64,000 nt of DNA from the NCBI GenBank assembly GCA_965223045.1, contig CBDCVN010000013.1, positions 4,278,001 to 4,342,000 on the forward strand, in the 5' to 3' direction. Shown piece by piece: positions 35,295 through 44,613 of this stretch. This DNA is from CBDCVN01 sp965223045. GTDB taxonomy: Bacteria > Deinococcota > Deinococci > Deinococcales > Trueperaceae. The position numbers were made by a program, and so were the translations under genes. Under the pieces are notes generated by a model, which saw only the letters and a program-made list of their open reading frames with translations, ran no database searches and was not told the origin of the DNA. Position 1 is the stretch's first letter; each line of letters starts with the position of its first letter.

Positions 35295-36986
35295 ATGGTG
35301 AAGAGCATACAAAAGAATAATTCAGAAAACAAGCCTAAAACTATACTCTTTGCTACTGAAGGTACATATCCATATATTATGGGTGGGGTAAGCTCCTGGA
35401 GCGATCAGCTTATTCATGGTCTAGATGATTTTAGCTTTAGGGTTATGACCGTAGTAGGCCCTCATCCAGTTAAGCCTGCCATTGCTACACCTAAACATGT
35501 TATAGAGCTAATCCCTATACACTTCTGGCGTCCACGTGAGGGAGTTAGTCGAATTAAATCACAAGAAAAACAGCTCTTTTACAAAATCGCATATAAATTT
35601 TTGGACTTTTCTAAGCAAGATCTGCGACTTTTTGCAAAATCACTCATTGCTTTAGCTCAAATCGGGCATAGGTACAACTTATGGCCACTTTTTGAGAGTC
35701 GCCAAATGTGGGAAGCAGTGCGTTATTCCTTAACGCAACTCACAGGAGAAATTCCTCGTTTAGGAGAGGTAAGTTTAGCAACAAATTGGCTCAGGGCTAC
35801 TTTAGTGCCTTTACTTTTTATTCCACCCCGTACTGACCTTGTTCATGTAGTTACTAATGGCCTTTGTGTGGTACCCGCTTATATAGCAGCTCGAGTGCAT
35901 TGTCAACCTCTATTACTCACAGAGCATGGTATTTACTTGCGTGAACGCTACTTAAGCTTCAAAAAAGAAGATGATCCTTATAGCTTAAAACTTTTACGGT
36001 CTCGATTTTATAAATTGCTTACTCAGTTAATGTATAGTTATTCTAATCGTGTTACCTCAGTAAGTAATTTTAACCGCTACTGGCAATTAGAGCTAGGTGC
36101 TCCTGAGAAACGCGTTGAAGTCATACCCAATGGTATAGATCCAGAAGTGTTTCCGCTATCTGAATTTATTCATCAAACTAAACCAACTATTGTATGGATA
36201 GGCCGGGTTGATCCGCTCAAAGATTTAAAGACACTTTTAAATGCCTTTGCTATTATCAAAAGAAAAATACCTATTGCACAATTACGCTTATTTGGACCTA
36301 TCCCTTCAGGCAATGAAGAATATTATCAGCAACTTAAAATCATAGTTGAAGAACAAAATCTTGCTCCCAATGTTTGCTTTGAGGGCCCTATTCGACCTGC
36401 CTCAAGAGCCTATCATGTGGCCGATGTAGTTGTACTTTCGAGTATATCTGAAGGATTTCCTTATACTGTTATTGAGGCTATGATGTGCGGTAAACCTGTT
36501 GTGTCTACTCGAGCAGGTGGAGTAGGTGATGCTATAGATAAAAGTGTTGGCCGCCTTGTACCACCACAAAGCCCTATTCCCTTAGCTAATGCACTTTTAG
36601 AAGTACTAGAAGATAAGGCTTTATGTAAAAATTTGGGCAAGCAGGCACGTCAAAAGGCCTTAGAGCAATTCACCCTAGAAAAGATGTGTCATAACTATAG
36701 AAGCCTGTACTCAAGTGCCCTAAAAGAACCTGTTATACGTCTTGCAAAGCAAAAAGATATAAGACTAACTACCTTTATTGAGGAAAGCTCTAATTCTTTA
36801 AGGCAACTACCACTAGAAATCTTTTTTCAACTGGATGGTATTCTAGACACAGCAAACCAAAACAATCTTGTTCAATGGCAAAAAAATAAAAACGCCATAA
36901 CATTAAAGAGAAACTTCCTCACAGAAGATGAAGATATAATGAAGAGTCTTGCTAGCATTAAAGAAATTAACTTAGACATTAGGTAA
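35295..36986 (+). CDS. pelF: PelF-type GT4 glycosyltransferase
   Basis: A 563-residue GT-B enzyme. The N-terminal half carries the PelF/DUF3492 hallmark TILFATEGTYPYIMGGVSSWSDQLIHGL, then VHVVTNGLCVVPAYIA and LLTEHGIYLRERYL; the C-terminal half has the GT4 donor site VIPNGIDPEVF, WIGRVDPLKDLKTLLNAF and SSISEGFPYTVIEAMMCGKPVVSTRAGGVGDAI with the EX7E-type glutamates. PelF polymerises the Pel polysaccharide from UDP-sugar in the cytoplasm. An extra roughly 80-residue C-terminal tail is not part of the GT fold. It is followed closely by a polytopic membrane protein, as expected for export. Confidence 0.85.
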   Translation: MVKSIQKNNSENKPKTILFATEGTYPYIMGGVSSWSDQLIHGLDDFSFRVMTVVGPHPVKPAIATPKHVIELIPIHFWRPREGVSRIKSQEKQLFYKIAYKFLDFSKQDLRLFAKSLIALAQIGHRYNLWPLFESRQMWEAVRYSLTQLTGEIPRLGEVSLATNWLRATLVPLLFIPPRTDLVHVVTNGLCVVPAYIAARVHCQPLLLTEHGIYLRERYLSFKKEDDPYSLKLLRSRFYKLLTQLMYSYSNRVTSVSNFNRYWQLELGAPEKRVEVIPNGIDPEVFPLSEFIHQTKPTIVWIGRVDPLKDLKTLLNAFAIIKRKIPIAQLRLFGPIPSGNEEYYQQLKIIVEEQNLAPNVCFEGPIRPASRAYHVADVVVLSSISEGFPYTVIEAMMCGKPVVSTRAGGVGDAIDKSVGRLVPPQSPIPLANALLEVLEDKALCKNLGKQARQKALEQFTLEKMCHNYRSLYSSALKEPVIRLAKQKDIRLTTFIEESSNSLRQLPLEIFFQLDGILDTANQNNLVQWQKNKNAITLKRNFLTEDEDIMKSLASIKEINLDIR

Positions 36987-37005
36987 GTCAGGAGCAAATT
37001 AGGAA

Positions 37006-38379
37006 ATGCTTATGAATGAACAAGATCAGCAACTTTTTTTAACTAAAGAACTTACTGAACAACTTAGTCAGTTGAACTCCCAGCAGAAAGAGCAAGATCC
37101 TAACCCTCTTAGTCAACTTTCTGACTCAACTCTTAAAACAATTTGTTATGAAGCTGCTGATGAACACGAGTTAGCCGCTCATTTAGAAGCTCTAGGCTAT
37201 AATAGTTACCGTACCAAAAAAGAGTTTGGTATGAAAAATACCTTTGAATTAGCCTCTGAACTTTATAAATATACTAATCGTCAAGCTAAAACTAGATTTA
37301 AAATAAAACCGCTACGAGATTTACGAAAACAACAAACAGTACTACTTGTTGCTGTTATTGTAACCATGATGGCTTTTTTACAAGAGTCTATACATTGGGG
37401 TACCATGCTTTGGATTATTGTTTGGTCATTTATGGGTAATTCTCTTATTGGAAAAGCTTCAACAGAATGGTCAAAAAAAGAAGGTCAAATGGTTCTTACC
37501 ATAGTGCTGTACCTAGGCGTTTTAGGCTTCTTTCTTATGGGCTTGATTTTTGGATTTGAGGTTTTTGCCATGACAGTAGCAATCTTTTGGTGGACAGTAG
37601 CAGGTTGGGTTTGGAGACAAAAGATTTATGAGGAAATCAATACTTTCATTGGTTTTATACCCTCATTTTTACTACTATTAAATACAGCAGGACCTTTAGT
37701 TTTCAATTTGCAGCCTTGGCCTGCTTTTACATGCTTTCTTATGCTATCTTTAGCTGTTTTTCTAGCTAGACGTGAACTTATCTGGCCTAAAAAAGAAGCT
37801 TGGCATTGGATGTTAAAAGATATTCCTGACACTCTCCTAATGGGTTTATATGGTTTTGGTCAAGGAGTACTTCTTATGCACCTTATTAAATCAACAAAAG
37901 ATATAGGCGTTTACTGGAGTATATTTGGTCTAGCACTTTGTACCTTACTAATAATTATGGCTGAGCGACTAGTTATTTGGTTAAAAAGTGCTTTGACTGA
38001 ACTTATGTGGTCAGATGACCTACGCTCTCGCCAGCATTATCGTCGCTTTGTCGAAACTATAATCCTTCGCTATAGCCTTTTACCTGTTCTAGTTTTGCTA
38101 GTAATTATACTAATAGCCAATTATGATGTAAACAACGATATTATTAAATATATTCCTATTATAGGATTTGCCTTGTTAGGCATATCCCTTAACTTTGCCT
38201 TAGCTCTTATGAGTCTCAATGATGTTCAGGTAGCACAGATCTCTTTTGGAGTAGTAGGAATTCTTAGTCTTATAGGCTTATCTCCTAGTTTTCTTTTAAT
38301 GTTTCTTATTATAGTACTTTTTGGAAGGCTAATTGTTTACGCTAAACACATTGAGCAATATGGTATTTCCCTTCTGTAA
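37006..38379 (+). CDS. Polytopic membrane protein, possible partner of PelF
   Basis: A 457-residue protein with a soluble N-terminal region (about 1-105) followed by roughly ten to eleven membrane helices (e.g. TVLLVAVIVTMMAFL, MVLTIVLYLGVLGFFLMGLIFGF, YSLLPVLVLLVIILIA, ISFGVVGILSLIGL). No family motif was recognised. PelG, the Pel flippase-like protein, has similar length and helix number but a different N-terminus, so identity with PelG is only a possibility. It starts 19 bases after pelF with AGGAGC upstream, so the two form an operon. Confidence 0.65.
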   Translation: MLMNEQDQQLFLTKELTEQLSQLNSQQKEQDPNPLSQLSDSTLKTICYEAADEHELAAHLEALGYNSYRTKKEFGMKNTFELASELYKYTNRQAKTRFKIKPLRDLRKQQTVLLVAVIVTMMAFLQESIHWGTMLWIIVWSFMGNSLIGKASTEWSKKEGQMVLTIVLYLGVLGFFLMGLIFGFEVFAMTVAIFWWTVAGWVWRQKIYEEINTFIGFIPSFLLLLNTAGPLVFNLQPWPAFTCFLMLSLAVFLARRELIWPKKEAWHWMLKDIPDTLLMGLYGFGQGVLLMHLIKSTKDIGVYWSIFGLALCTLLIIMAERLVIWLKSALTELMWSDDLRSRQHYRRFVETIILRYSLLPVLVLLVIILIANYDVNNDIIKYIPIIGFALLGISLNFALALMSLNDVQVAQISFGVVGILSLIGLSPSFLLMFLIIVLFGRLIVYAKHIEQYGISLL

Positions 38380-38768
38380 CAAATCTAACTAGTATAATTG
38401 TAAATTTTTTTGACAAATTTTATATTTCAACAGTAAAGAAATTGGACATTTGAGAATTAAATCTTATAAATTAATTTGTAAGCCCCTTATGTCTAAAAGA
38501 TGGAAGCACAAATGTAAGAATGTAGGAGTGTATTGTAATACGCTTCTATCAAGCGCAAAGATTTAGTAACGATCACCAAATGTTTGAAGTTAAGCTATTG
38601 TGTTGTTAGTACATTATTATCTTTTACTTTATTTAACATGAAGCAGGTATGTAATTACTAGGCACAGCTAAGGTTCCAAGTGATGTGGTGTTCAAGGTTA
38701 TTCCTTTCCTTACTAAACTCCTCAGAATGACATGCTCATAAAGGAAACTTTGCTCTAGAAAAGCTTTT
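38380..38768. repeat. Spacer holding a partial copy (R3, about 38705-38775) of the dispersed repeat
   Basis: CTCCTCAGAATGACATGCTCATAAAGGAAACTTTGCTCTAG matches in order the end of the copy at 62858-63035 (and the reverse complement of the start of the copy at 47640). Only one end of the unit is present. The upstream 300 bases show no gene. The repeat runs into the start region of the next gene. Confidence 0.6.
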
Positions 38769-39491
38769 ATGGAGAATCATAAGTGTCTACACCTATATTA
38801 TGGCAAGAATCAACTAGAATCTCTTACCTATTACCAAAGTGTTGTTCTACAAGCAAATCACTACACTAAAGAAATGCTTGTCTACTTGTGCCAAAAAGGA
38901 GTACAACCACTTGCCTATCTTAGCCTTGGTGAAATTAGTGCTTTTAGCCTCAAAACACCTGTAAATTGGCAACGCGATGCTTGTAATCCTTATTGGAAAA
39001 CTCTTTACGTCCATGTAAACAATAAACACTGGCAGGCAAATGTATTAGCTAAAGCTGAAGGGTTTTTAAAGCAAGGTTTTACTGGGTTTTTATTAGATAA
39101 TTTAGATGTAGTAGATTTATTCCCAGAAGACAAAGAAGCCATGTCATTGCTTATAGCTTCTTTACGAGACAATTTTAAGACATCTTACCTTTTGGCTAAT
39201 CGTGGTTTTAGCCTCTTACCAGAATTTTTACCTTTTGTTGATGGTGTACTTTTTGAAGCTTTCTCAACACGTTGGCATGTTGACAGGTTAGGTAAAACCT
39301 TTTATCAACGCTTAGTTGCAAGGGATCTTAAAATCAATGCTGATAGGGCAAAAATACTGTGCAAGAAGGGGCTTGATCTTTATACACTAGATTATAGTGA
39401 CTCTTCAGTATTGACCAATTTTGCAAGAGCAAGAGCAAAAAACTACGGCCTTAATCCTATAATTAGTAATCGTTACATTACAAAAATATAG
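38769..39491 (+). CDS. GH114-like glycoside hydrolase (endo-alpha-1,4-polygalactosaminidase type)
   Basis: A 240-residue TIM-barrel hydrolase with the TM1410/GH114 pattern: LHLYYGKN, PLAYLSLGEISAF (catalytic-region Glu), GFTGFLLDNLDVVDLF (Asp), TSYLLANRGFSLLPEF, VDGVLFEAFSTRW and LYTLDYSD. The relatives cut galactosaminogalactan, and the hydrolase domain of PelA (cutting Pel) belongs to the same broad fold. Two genes after a PelF homolog, it most likely processes a Pel-like polymer. No signal peptide is visible, which is odd for an exopolysaccharide hydrolase; an upstream start cannot be ruled out because a repeat fragment abuts the start. Confidence 0.7.
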   Translation: MENHKCLHLYYGKNQLESLTYYQSVVLQANHYTKEMLVYLCQKGVQPLAYLSLGEISAFSLKTPVNWQRDACNPYWKTLYVHVNNKHWQANVLAKAEGFLKQGFTGFLLDNLDVVDLFPEDKEAMSLLIASLRDNFKTSYLLANRGFSLLPEFLPFVDGVLFEAFSTRWHVDRLGKTFYQRLVARDLKINADRAKILCKKGLDLYTLDYSDSSVLTNFARARAKNYGLNPIISNRYITKI

Positions 39492-40862
39492 CTATACAAG
39501 CTTATTCTTAATTTCACGTATATGTTGTGTGAATTCACTACCCTCCTTTAAGGATTTCTCAACTTTGTTTACTGCATGCATAACTGTGCTATGATCTCGA
39601 TTTGAAAAAAATGAGCCTATTTCAGGGTAAGAGTGATTAGTAAGCTCACGGATTAAATACATAGACACTTGACGTGCATTAACCAATTCAGCACGCCTTC
39701 CCTTAGAAACGATGTCCTGAACAGGGACATCAAAATATGTTGCACACACCTGCAATATTGTGCTCATGCTAAGGTCAGCATCTGCGGGCATGAAGATGTC
39801 CGAAAGTGCTTTTGCTGCATTTTGGCTGTTTAGGGCTAGGTCATTCATGCTTGAGTAAACAATAACGCGAATGAGTGCTCCCTCGAGCTCTCGAATGTTA
39901 TTAGTTACATTATGAGCTATATATTCAATAACCTCATTGCCTACATCTACTTTGCGATACTCAGCATTCATTTTTAAAATTGCTATGCGCGTTTCTAAGT
40001 CAGGTGCTTGTATATCAGTAATAAGTCCCCACTCAAAGCGATTACGCAATCTGCCCTCGAGCTTAGGTATGTCTTTAGGAGGCCTATCTGAGGAAAGAAT
40101 AATTTGTTTACCAGCTTGGTGAAGATCATTAAAGGTATGAAAAAACTCCTCTTGAGTACGCTCTTTACCTTCAATGAATTGGACATCATCAATTAGAAGT
40201 AGATCAATGCTGCGATAGCTATGACGAAATTGTACCATTTTATCCTCACGGATAGCAGTAATAAGTTCATTAGTAAATGTTTCAGTGGACACATACTCAA
40301 CTACTAATTTAGGATAGAGTTCAAGAGCTGCTTGTCCTACTGCATGCATCAAATGGGTCTTACCTAAACCAGCATCACCATAGATAAAGAGGGGGTTATA
40401 GGCTTTACCCGGGCTTCTAGCTGTGGCCTTAGCTGCAGCATGGGATAAATTATTATTAAGACCAACTACAAAGTTGGTAAAGGTGTACTTAGGATTTAGT
40501 CTAGGACGAGGGTGGAGTGAGGTAATGCTAGCATGCTTATTATTGGGAGCTATTACATTATCCTTTTTATCTTCCTTGTTAGCATCATTAAAAAGATTGA
40601 GTTGCTCAACTTCTATAGAGCTAACTTCAAAGCCCACCTTTGGGTAATTTGCACCTAATGATTCTAATCCTTGCTCGAGCACATCACTATAGTGGTTTTT
40701 AAACCAATCACGAACAAAAGAATTAGGCACAGCAATCATAAAAGTGCCCTCTTCTATACCTAAGGGGGCAGTTTGCTTAAACCACGTTTGAAACTCCACT
40801 TCAGGGATATTGTTTTTAACGTAGCCGAGTAAATCTTGCCAGATAGCATTTTCTTGGCTCAA
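39492..40862 (-). CDS. dnaA: Chromosomal replication initiator DnaA
   Basis: AAA+ ATPase that opens the replication origin. Domain I (IWQDLLGYVKNNIPEVEFQTWFKQ) is followed by a short linker, the Walker A motif GDAGLGKTH at residues 162-170, Walker B LLLIDDVQFIEGKERTQEEFFHTFN, sensor I LSSDRPPKDI, and the domain IV DNA-binding helix-turn-helix with VSMYLIRELTNHSYPEIGSFFSNRDHSTVMHA. At 456 residues it is complete. The start is TTG (caa at 40860-40862 on the plus strand) behind ATGAGG. No dnaN or recognisable DnaA boxes are next to it, so the origin is not demonstrably here. Confidence 0.97.
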   Translation of the reverse strand: MSQENAIWQDLLGYVKNNIPEVEFQTWFKQTAPLGIEEGTFMIAVPNSFVRDWFKNHYSDVLEQGLESLGANYPKVGFEVSSIEVEQLNLFNDANKEDKKDNVIAPNNKHASITSLHPRPRLNPKYTFTNFVVGLNNNLSHAAAKATARSPGKAYNPLFIYGDAGLGKTHLMHAVGQAALELYPKLVVEYVSTETFTNELITAIREDKMVQFRHSYRSIDLLLIDDVQFIEGKERTQEEFFHTFNDLHQAGKQIILSSDRPPKDIPKLEGRLRNRFEWGLITDIQAPDLETRIAILKMNAEYRKVDVGNEVIEYIAHNVTNNIRELEGALIRVIVYSSMNDLALNSQNAAKALSDIFMPADADLSMSTILQVCATYFDVPVQDIVSKGRRAELVNARQVSMYLIRELTNHSYPEIGSFFSNRDHSTVMHAVNKVEKSLKEGSEFTQHIREIKNKLV

Positions 40863-41118
40863 TAGCGTAACCTCATTTGAAAAACTAAAATGGCTTTTTA
40901 GTGGAGTAAAGTATAAATTATTATAAACTTCAAAATAGACTTCATAAAGGGGCCCTTAATTATTACAATAAGTTTGGCTAAGAACTAACCTTAATTAATA
41001 ACGATATCATTCTAGCTAGCCAAAGTCTAGATAATACAGATAAAGGTGGGTTTACAACCTCAATACATTGTCTTATACTATCCCTTCAGTCAGTAAGTTA
41101 ATTACTGCACAAAATATT
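40863..41118. promoter_or_regulatory. Divergent promoter spacer between dnaA and a small membrane protein gene
   Basis: A+T-rich and gene-free. On the minus strand TTTATAATAATTTATAC (around 40915-40930) offers -10 boxes for dnaA. No TTATCCACA-type boxes were found, so it does not look like an origin. Confidence 0.4.
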
Positions 41119-41135
41119 CAAGGAGTGTTTATTTA

Positions 41136-41567
41136 ATGGCATATGAGTTTACAGATGATGAAAACAAGGTTGTTAATGTACTTGCTAGGAAGCTCCGTTT
41201 GGTTTCCCTTGTTTTAATAGTGTTTGCTATTTTAGCAGGAGTGTTAGCTGGCTTAGAAATCAAAAATGGAACAGAGGGTTTTGGGCAAGAGTTTATGAAT
41301 AATCTAAGCATGATTATAACAGCACTACTCTTACTTCTCTTTGGCATTTGGTTCTCTAGCTCTGCTACATCCTTTTCAAAAATAGTTAAAACAGAAGGTG
41401 AGGATATGGAGCACCTTATGAGTGCACTAGGTGGTCTAAATGGTGCCTTTGGACTTATTTATTGGGCTATTGTTATTGCTATTATTGCTATTATTGCACT
41501 AATCATTTACACCGTAGCTACCGGAGCACCGCCACCACAGATACCAGTGCCAACGCCTTCAAGTTAG
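41136..41567 (+). CDS. Small conserved membrane protein
   Basis: A 143-residue protein with three hydrophobic segments at about 22-40 (LVLIVFAILAGVLAGLEI), 57-75 (IITALLLLLFGIWFS) and 105-128 (FGLIYWAIVIAIIAIIALIIYTV), and a Pro-rich tail. Not recognised. AAGGAG lies 11 bases before the ATG, and a strong terminator follows, so it is a single-gene unit divergent to dnaA. Confidence 0.75.
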   Translation: MAYEFTDDENKVVNVLARKLRLVSLVLIVFAILAGVLAGLEIKNGTEGFGQEFMNNLSMIITALLLLLFGIWFSSSATSFSKIVKTEGEDMEHLMSALGGLNGAFGLIYWAIVIAIIAIIALIIYTVATGAPPPQIPVPTPSS

Positions 41568-41587
41568 CCTTAAGCTTATTTTTAATT

Positions 41588-41620
41588 AAAAAGCAGGTTT
41601 TTTATATAAGCCTGCTTTTT
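41588..41620. terminator. Intrinsic terminator
   Basis: AAAAAGCAGG (41588-41597) pairs with CCTGCTTTTT (41611-41620); the 3' arm ends in five T residues. It ends the small membrane protein gene and separates it from sat. Confidence 0.85.
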
Positions 41621-41705
41621 GCTATATGCCATCAGAAAACAACAAATGTATCAACCTTTGATATCCCTTTTTTATCTTAAACTTGTTTGTTAGTATTACC
41701 TTTAC

Positions 41706-42869
41706 ATGAATAAAACTCCTATACAGCCTCATGGTGGTAGTTTAGTTGATAGAAACTTATATGGTTATAAACGCCAAGAAGCTTTTGAAAATGCTCATGC
41801 TTTACCACGCTTAACTTTATCTGAACGAAATATAGCTGACCTTTTATGTATTGCTACTGGTATATATAGCCCTCTTGAAGGTTTTGCAGATGAGTCTACC
41901 TACCTAAATGTAGTTAACCAAATGCGTTTACCTAGTGGTTTAGCTTGGGGTATTCCTATTACTTTACAAGTTCCTGAAGAAAGTAGTGAAAAATACCACC
42001 TTGATAGTGAAATAGCACTTTGTCAGGCAAATGGTGAAATTCTTGCTACTATGCTCATACATAGCAAGTTTAAACCTGATCAAACTAACGAGTTCACAAA
42101 AATTTATGGTACAGATGACAATAAGCATCCGGGAGTTGCTGCTGCACAAAATGCAGGTGCTGTATACCTTGGAGGACCCATTTCAGTAGTCTCTGATTTA
42201 CCTAAAGGGGAATTCCCTAGCTATAGCTTTACCCCACAAGAAACTAGAGCTGCGTTTACAAAACACCAATGGGAAAGTGTTGTTGCTTTTCAGACTCGCA
42301 ATCCCATTCATCGTGCTCATGAGTATCTGACTAAAGTAGCACTCGAGATAGTAGATGGCCTTTTTATTAATCCTTTGATAGGAACAACAAAAAATGATGA
42401 CATTCCTGCTGACGTGCGTATGCAGTGCTATGAAGTGTTAATGGAAAAGTATTACAATCCTAGACGCGTTTTTCTAGGCACTTATCCAGCAGCTATGCGT
42501 TATGCAGGGCCAAGAGAGGCTATTTTACATGCTATTTCAAGGCAGAATTATGGTTGCACGCACTTTATAGTTGGTCGTGATCATGCAGGTGTAGGTGATT
42601 ATTATGGCACCTATGATGCACAAAAGATTTTTGATGAGTTTAATAAGGATGAGCTAGCCATTATTCCGCTTAAATTTGAGCATGCCTTTTATTGTAAGCG
42701 TACCGAACAAATGGCTTCTAGCAAAACCACTTCCAGCACACCTGAGGAAAGAGTATTCCTCTCAGGTACTAAAGTACGGGAGATGCTTGCTCGAGGAGAG
42801 GCTCCTCCATCAGAATTTACTAGACCAGAAGTAGCAGATATTTTGATAGCTACCTATACTAAAAAATGA
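41706..42869 (+). CDS. sat: ATP sulfurylase (sulfate adenylyltransferase)
   Basis: Cytoplasmic enzyme forming adenosine-5'-phosphosulfate from ATP and sulfate. The PUA-like N-terminal domain (LYGYKRQEAFENA) is followed by the nucleotidyltransferase core with QTRNPIHRAHEY at residues 196-207 (the two His of the HxxH motif), then GTYPAAMRYAGPREAILHAISRQNYGCTHFIVGRDHAGVGDYYGTYDA. At 387 residues it is the single-domain form without a fused APS kinase. No APS kinase, APS reductase or cys gene lies nearby. It converges with the pilin operon, three bases apart. Confidence 0.96.
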   Translation: MNKTPIQPHGGSLVDRNLYGYKRQEAFENAHALPRLTLSERNIADLLCIATGIYSPLEGFADESTYLNVVNQMRLPSGLAWGIPITLQVPEESSEKYHLDSEIALCQANGEILATMLIHSKFKPDQTNEFTKIYGTDDNKHPGVAAAQNAGAVYLGGPISVVSDLPKGEFPSYSFTPQETRAAFTKHQWESVVAFQTRNPIHRAHEYLTKVALEIVDGLFINPLIGTTKNDDIPADVRMQCYEVLMEKYYNPRRVFLGTYPAAMRYAGPREAILHAISRQNYGCTHFIVGRDHAGVGDYYGTYDAQKIFDEFNKDELAIIPLKFEHAFYCKRTEQMASSKTTSSTPEERVFLSGTKVREMLARGEAPPSEFTRPEVADILIATYTKK

Positions 42870-42872
42870 TCC

Positions 42873-44588
42873 TTATTGACGTTCATAGGCAACTACACCT
42901 AGCTTTGTACTAGAAGCTAAATCACTTGATTGCGGCAAACCTAACTGGTTTGCTGCAACTTGGAAAACACCGGGTACATAAGCTACTTTAGGTACTTTGG
43001 CAACTTGGAATGTACCAGCTATAAGGGAGCCAGCTATAATTACTTGCTCTGAAATAGTAATAGTATCTTCAGCAAAAGCAATAAAAGCATGACTTTCATT
43101 AGTGCTACCTATTATATTTATATTGTGATTAGAAACTAAACCCAGAGCACTTTCTCTAGGGAAATCCCTATTTACAGGAGTAACGCTACCGGAAATATTT
43201 ATGTCAGCTTCAATGGCTCCATTAGAAGCATTACCTGCTCCTATGCCTACTCTAAAAGTACCTTGGCCTTGATAGTTTATGTTATTTAGGGTTAGATTAA
43301 AGCTGCCAGTATTAACAGTGCCATTAATGCATAAAAGTTTGCCTGTGCTATTATTGTCATAGCTTTGAACTACGGCCACTAAATCAGGAATTAGGTTCAC
43401 TGTAAAAGAAGTAGACAAGAAATCATTGGTAATACCAGCACAAGTAGTAGTGCTATCTACCAAAGCAATAAAAGAATTACTTGAAAAACAATTGTCCCCC
43501 ACATCAGCACTACTTAAGTCAAAAGTACCATCACTAATATCATCTGTAAAATCTATACAGTTTGCTATGTAAACAGCATTGCCAACATCATTAGGGTAAT
43601 TGTTTGGTATTTCGGGCATACTAGTATCTATTGTGTCACTATAGCTTGACTTATCTTTTCTAGTGTAGGGAGGATTGCCTAACAGCTGAGCATCCAAGTA
43701 AATAGCTGCTATATTAAAAATAATACTATTGTTATTCTCATCATCATTCCAACCAATAGGGGAAATGCTGTCGCGGTTTACATTGCCATATTTAATTTTT
43801 AGCTGCGTACAAAGATCAGGGGGGGCACTAGTGCTTATATTTGTGAGCGCTTCTACATCAGTGCTTATATCTGAAGCCTGATCTTTTCTGCCATAATAAT
43901 TATTATAAATGCCACCTTCCTTAGTTATGTCTAAAGCAATGTTATCTAGTGGCCTACCTATTAAATGTACAGAACCATAAATAGCAATACTTCCCAAGAC
44001 TTTTCCTTGTTCCCCACCAGCAAAAATAGCATTTTGATAAGGACTACTATTATTAGCCTCTGAAAAAGATACTGTTGCTCTAGAGCGTGCTGTTCCTCCT
44101 GCAAAGCTTTCACCCAAGTACCCTTTAGACTCGAGAGTTTTACCCTCGTTAGACAAGGTAACAACATAGCCTCCTTGCATACCGTCAGGTAGAGTTTCAT
44201 GCTCTTCAAAAGGCTGATTTACAAGAATGTCAATTGTGCGAGTGTTATCGTTAACCCTATCACTCCAAGGACCATCTCGCAATCTATCCATGTCTAGACC
44301 TAAGCTAAGTAAGTTTGCTGTACCACATTTCAATTTTTGTAGTTGTTCGCTAGTAAGGTTGTAATCTTCCCAATGAGATAAATAAAAGGCATAGCTTTGA
44401 TGAGCAATAGTCTGGAAACGGCTTAGCCCTATTTTAGCAAAGGACTCTGCCCTAGCTGCTTTTAAGCTATTACTAGTTATACTTAAACTAGTGTTAGCAC
44501 TAAAAAGCAAACCTGTAAGTAAGGAACTTGCTATAATTATGACTAGTAGTGCAAAAATCAAAACAAAGCCATAGGTATTAGTTTTCAT
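42873..44588 (-). CDS. PilX-like pilus assembly protein, last gene of minor pilin operon
   Basis: A 571-residue protein starting MKTNTYGFVLIFALLVIIIASSLLTGLLFSANTSLSITSNSLKAARAESFAKIGLSRFQ, the PilX N-terminal pattern: short leader, Gly before a hydrophobic helix, and Ala/Glu-rich amphipathic helix. The large remainder is beta-rich and repetitive in Asn/Ser/Asp with DIS and NINIIGST stretches, reminiscent of a beta-helix. The C-terminal part resembles polymer-forming (bactofilin-like) or adhesin segments but was not identified. It is the fourth gene of the operon and probably caps or decorates the pilus tip. Confidence 0.7.
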   Translation of the reverse strand: MKTNTYGFVLIFALLVIIIASSLLTGLLFSANTSLSITSNSLKAARAESFAKIGLSRFQTIAHQSYAFYLSHWEDYNLTSEQLQKLKCGTANLLSLGLDMDRLRDGPWSDRVNDNTRTIDILVNQPFEEHETLPDGMQGGYVVTLSNEGKTLESKGYLGESFAGGTARSRATVSFSEANNSSPYQNAIFAGGEQGKVLGSIAIYGSVHLIGRPLDNIALDITKEGGIYNNYYGRKDQASDISTDVEALTNISTSAPPDLCTQLKIKYGNVNRDSISPIGWNDDENNNSIIFNIAAIYLDAQLLGNPPYTRKDKSSYSDTIDTSMPEIPNNYPNDVGNAVYIANCIDFTDDISDGTFDLSSADVGDNCFSSNSFIALVDSTTTCAGITNDFLSTSFTVNLIPDLVAVVQSYDNNSTGKLLCINGTVNTGSFNLTLNNINYQGQGTFRVGIGAGNASNGAIEADINISGSVTPVNRDFPRESALGLVSNHNINIIGSTNESHAFIAFAEDTITISEQVIIAGSLIAGTFQVAKVPKVAYVPGVFQVAANQLGLPQSSDLASSTKLGVVAYERQ

Positions 44589-44613
44589 AGTTTGGTAATC
44601 CTCAATTACTAAG

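Noticed and set aside
40863..41135. Replication origin beside dnaA
   Set aside because: A+T-rich, but no DnaA boxes (TTATCCACA with at most one change) and no dnaN neighbour were found.
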